Below, piece by piece: positions 62,526-64,000 of a stretch of DNA of 64,000 bases (the first letter of the stretch is position 1; each line of letters opens with the position of its first letter). The DNA is from Bradyrhizobium sp. Tv2a-2 (GTDB lineage: Bacteria > Pseudomonadota > Alphaproteobacteria > Rhizobiales > Xanthobacteraceae). Under the pieces are notes generated by a model that saw only the letters and a program-made list of their open reading frames with translations, did not search any database and was not told the DNA's origin. The stretch is from assembly GCF_000472425.1 (NCBI RefSeq), contig NZ_AXAI01000001.1:1-64000 (forward strand), in the 5' to 3' direction. The position numbers were made by a program, and so were the translations under genes.

Positions 62526-63598
62526 GACAGCACCTGACCATTGTCCGCATCAAACAAATGCGTCTTGCCGGGCTGCGGACGGAGTGCGAGGCGATCACCG
62601 ACCCTGGGCCGCAAGGCTGGATCGACCCGCGCGATCGCGGTGCTGCCTGCCAGATCGAAATGGATCAGCGTGTCCGAGCCGAGCGGCTCGACCAGTTTGA
62701 TGGCCACCGGCATGCCTTCGGCCGCATCCGGCGCGATCGCAAAATGCTCGGGCCGGATGCCGAGCACGCCCTTGCCGCCCGCATTCTTCAGGCGCGCCTT
62801 GCTCTCGCCATTGAGCGCAACCGCCGTGCCGTCATGCGACAGCGCCACGCCCTCGCCGCGCAACTCGACGGGAAAGAAGTTCATGGTCGGCGAGCCGATG
62901 AAGCCGGCGACGAACTGGTTGGACGGCCGCTCATAGACCGCTTCCGGAGTGTCATATTGCTGCACGTTGCCGCTCTGCAAGACAACGATGCGGTCAGCCA
63001 TGGTCATGGCCTCCACCTGGTCGTGGGTGACGAAGACCATGGTCGTCTTGAGCTGTTGCGAGAGCGCCTTGATCTCAGCCCTCACCTGCCCGCGCAGCTT
63101 GGCGTCGAGATTGGACAAAGGCTCGTCGAACAGGAACGCTTTCGGGTTGCGCACAATGGCGCGGCCCATGGCGACACGCTGGCGCTGACCGCCGGAAAGC
63201 TCCTTCGGCTTGCGGTCGAGATAGGGCTCGATGTGCAGAAGTGCTGCCGCGCGCTTCACCCGCGCGTCGATCTCGGCCTTGGGTACCCCGCGCAATTCCA
63301 GCGCGAACGACATGTTGTCGTAGACCCGCATATGCGGATAGAGCGCGTAGTCCTGGAACACCATGGCGATGTCGCGCCGGGCCGCCGGCACGCCGTTGAC
63401 GCGGTCGTCGCCGATATAAAGCTCACCCGATGTGATCGGCTCGAGCCCCGCGATAATGCGCAGCAAGGTCGATTTGCCGCAGCCGGAGGGGCCAACGAAC
63501 ACGACAAACTCGTGATCGGCGATCTCGAGGTTCAGATCGCGGATCACGGTGAAATTGCCGTAGCGCTTGACGAGATTGCGGATCGAGATCGAAGCCAT
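62522..63598 (-). CDS. ABC transporter ATPase of the sugar-uptake (UgpC/MalK) type
   Basis: 358 residues from the ATG at 63598; a TTG three codons earlier overlaps the dehydrogenase stop. Walker A is GPSGCGKST at 36-44, the signature LSGGQRQRVAMGRAI at about 134, and Walker B ends FLFDEPLSNLD. The C-terminal OB-type domain (FVAGFIGSPTMNFFPVEL) is that of carbohydrate importers of the MalK/UgpC family. Its permease and binding protein should lie to the right of the window. It drives sugar or polyol uptake for the operon's kinase and aldolase. Confidence 0.94.
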   Translation of the reverse strand: MASISIRNLVKRYGNFTVIRDLNLEIADHEFVVFVGPSGCGKSTLLRIIAGLEPITSGELYIGDDRVNGVPAARRDIAMVFQDYALYPHMRVYDNMSFALELRGVPKAEIDARVKRAAALLHIEPYLDRKPKELSGGQRQRVAMGRAIVRNPKAFLFDEPLSNLDAKLRGQVRAEIKALSQQLKTTMVFVTHDQVEAMTMADRIVVLQSGNVQQYDTPEAVYERPSNQFVAGFIGSPTMNFFPVELRGEGVALSHDGTAVALNGESKARLKNAGGKGVLGIRPEHFAIAPDAAEGMPVAIKLVEPLGSDTLIHFDLAGSTAIARVDPALRPRVGDRLALRPQPGKTHLFDADNGQVLS

Positions 63599-63603
63599 CG
63601 TCG

Positions 63604-64000
63604 TCAATCCAGCGCCAGCACAGGCTTTATCAGCTCACCCTGCGCGAAGCGGGCGAAATTCTCAGGCAGCGTGGCGAGGCCGAACTCGCCGTCGACGAGG
63701 ACGCGATATTCCTCCCTGTAGCGACGGAGCAGCTCGATATTCGGCGCGAAGTCTTTGATCGGGAAATAGAAGGTGCGGATCATGTAGAAATCCTTGCGGC
63801 GGAACACCGGCCCCTCGGCGATGGTCCAAGGCGCGGCATTTTCGCCGACCAGAACCAGCGCCCCATGCGGCAGGACCACTTCGATGCCGAGATTTCGCGC
63901 TGCGTGCGCACCGGAGCATTCCACGATCAGGGCAAAGCGCTGCGACGTATCGCCGACCGGGTGCGGCCTGGCACCGAAGGATTGCGCGATGTTGAGCCGC
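63604..64000 (-). CDS. Zinc-dependent alcohol dehydrogenase family protein, C-terminal part (cut by window end)
   Basis: About 131 C-terminal residues are present; the gene continues past the right edge. The region reads NIAQSFGARPHPVGD, RFALIVECSGAHAARNLGIEVVLPHGALVLVGENAAPW, then an end with VDGEFGLATLPENFARFAQGELIKPVLALD. The pattern (LIVECSG, then GALVLVGE, then a helix-rich end with KPVL) is that of medium-chain dehydrogenases that oxidise polyols such as sorbitol, galactitol or threonine-like alcohols. It is the first seen gene of the sugar operon and probably converts a polyol to a ketose. Confidence 0.75.
   Translation of the reverse strand, partial: RLNIAQSFGARPHPVGDTSQRFALIVECSGAHAARNLGIEVVLPHGALVLVGENAAPWTIAEGPVFRRKDFYMIRTFYFPIKDFAPNIELLRRYREEYRVLVDGEFGLATLPENFARFAQGELIKPVLALD

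Noticed and set aside
1..64000. tRNA genes, CRISPR arrays, prophage or complete insertion sequences
   Set aside because: I found no T-arm-type GGTTCGAATCC boxes in a cloverleaf context, no regularly spaced direct repeats with unique spacers, no integrase or transposase and no phage structural genes.

Overview
The window is GC-rich, tightly packed chromosomal DNA from an alphaproteobacterium. The protein set (Dxs, FabI, a ClpS2-type adaptor, TlyA, DUF3551 and DUF1194 proteins, an extensin-like peptidase) and the dispersed palindromic intergenic repeats look most like Bradyrhizobium or a close relative. That assignment is inference from family resemblance; there is no rRNA or tRNA in the window to test it. 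I see no rRNA, tRNA, CRISPR array, prophage or intact insertion sequence. Most of the window is housekeeping or metabolic genes in short operons.

Layout. 0-9.3 kb: a secreted transglutaminase-like cysteine protease, a small membrane protein, an EmrAB-type drug efflux operon behind a perfect operator-like palindrome, an enolase-superfamily sugar-acid dehydratase, a periplasmic 5'-nucleotidase and a histone-deacetylase-fold amidohydrolase. 9.3-16 kb: xseB, a membrane-bound alpha/beta-hydrolase-like protein, dxs, a nucleoside deoxyribosyltransferase, tlyA and an overlapping TrmA/RlmD-type rRNA methyltransferase. 16-28.6 kb: a two-repeat protein of unknown role, DUF1194, clpS2, a nucleotide cyclase, aroC, a histidine phosphatase, fabI, an ECF sigma/anti-sigma pair, a DnaJ-like chaperone, a lipoprotein, pdxH, an SDR and a methyltransferase. 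28.9-45.5 kb: CorA, an L,D-transpeptidase, an extensin-like peptidase, an acyl-CoA ligase, an orphan substrate-binding protein, DUF1499, a soluble-sensor MCP-PilZ fusion, an MBL hydrolase, glutaryl-CoA dehydrogenase, a RibB with a decayed second domain, an aminotransferase, a phosphatase, an outer-membrane protein and a shortened BoxR/BzdR-like regulator.

45.7-64 kb: a LysR regulator divergent from an HlyD-FUSC efflux pair, small His-rich secreted proteins, an aldo/keto reductase, a second substrate-binding protein, a frameshifted M20 peptidase, a secreted RidA, a TPR-glycosyltransferase, a Tat-type flavin amine oxidase overlapping a cytochrome c, and at the right edge an operon cut by the window end (zinc alcohol dehydrogenase, sugar ABC ATPase, PfkB kinase, LacD-type aldolase).

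The most unusual signals are: (i) a modular dispersed repeat whose outermost TAA/TAG doubles as the stop codon of the neighbouring gene at four junctions; (ii) the shortened HTH regulator ending in one of those copies; (iii) the RibB GCHII-like domain without its zinc cysteines; (iv) exported amino-acid-oxidation parts (flavin oxidase, cytochrome c, RidA); and (v) the LacD/PfkB/dehydrogenase/ABC operon, whose sugar cannot be told from sequence.
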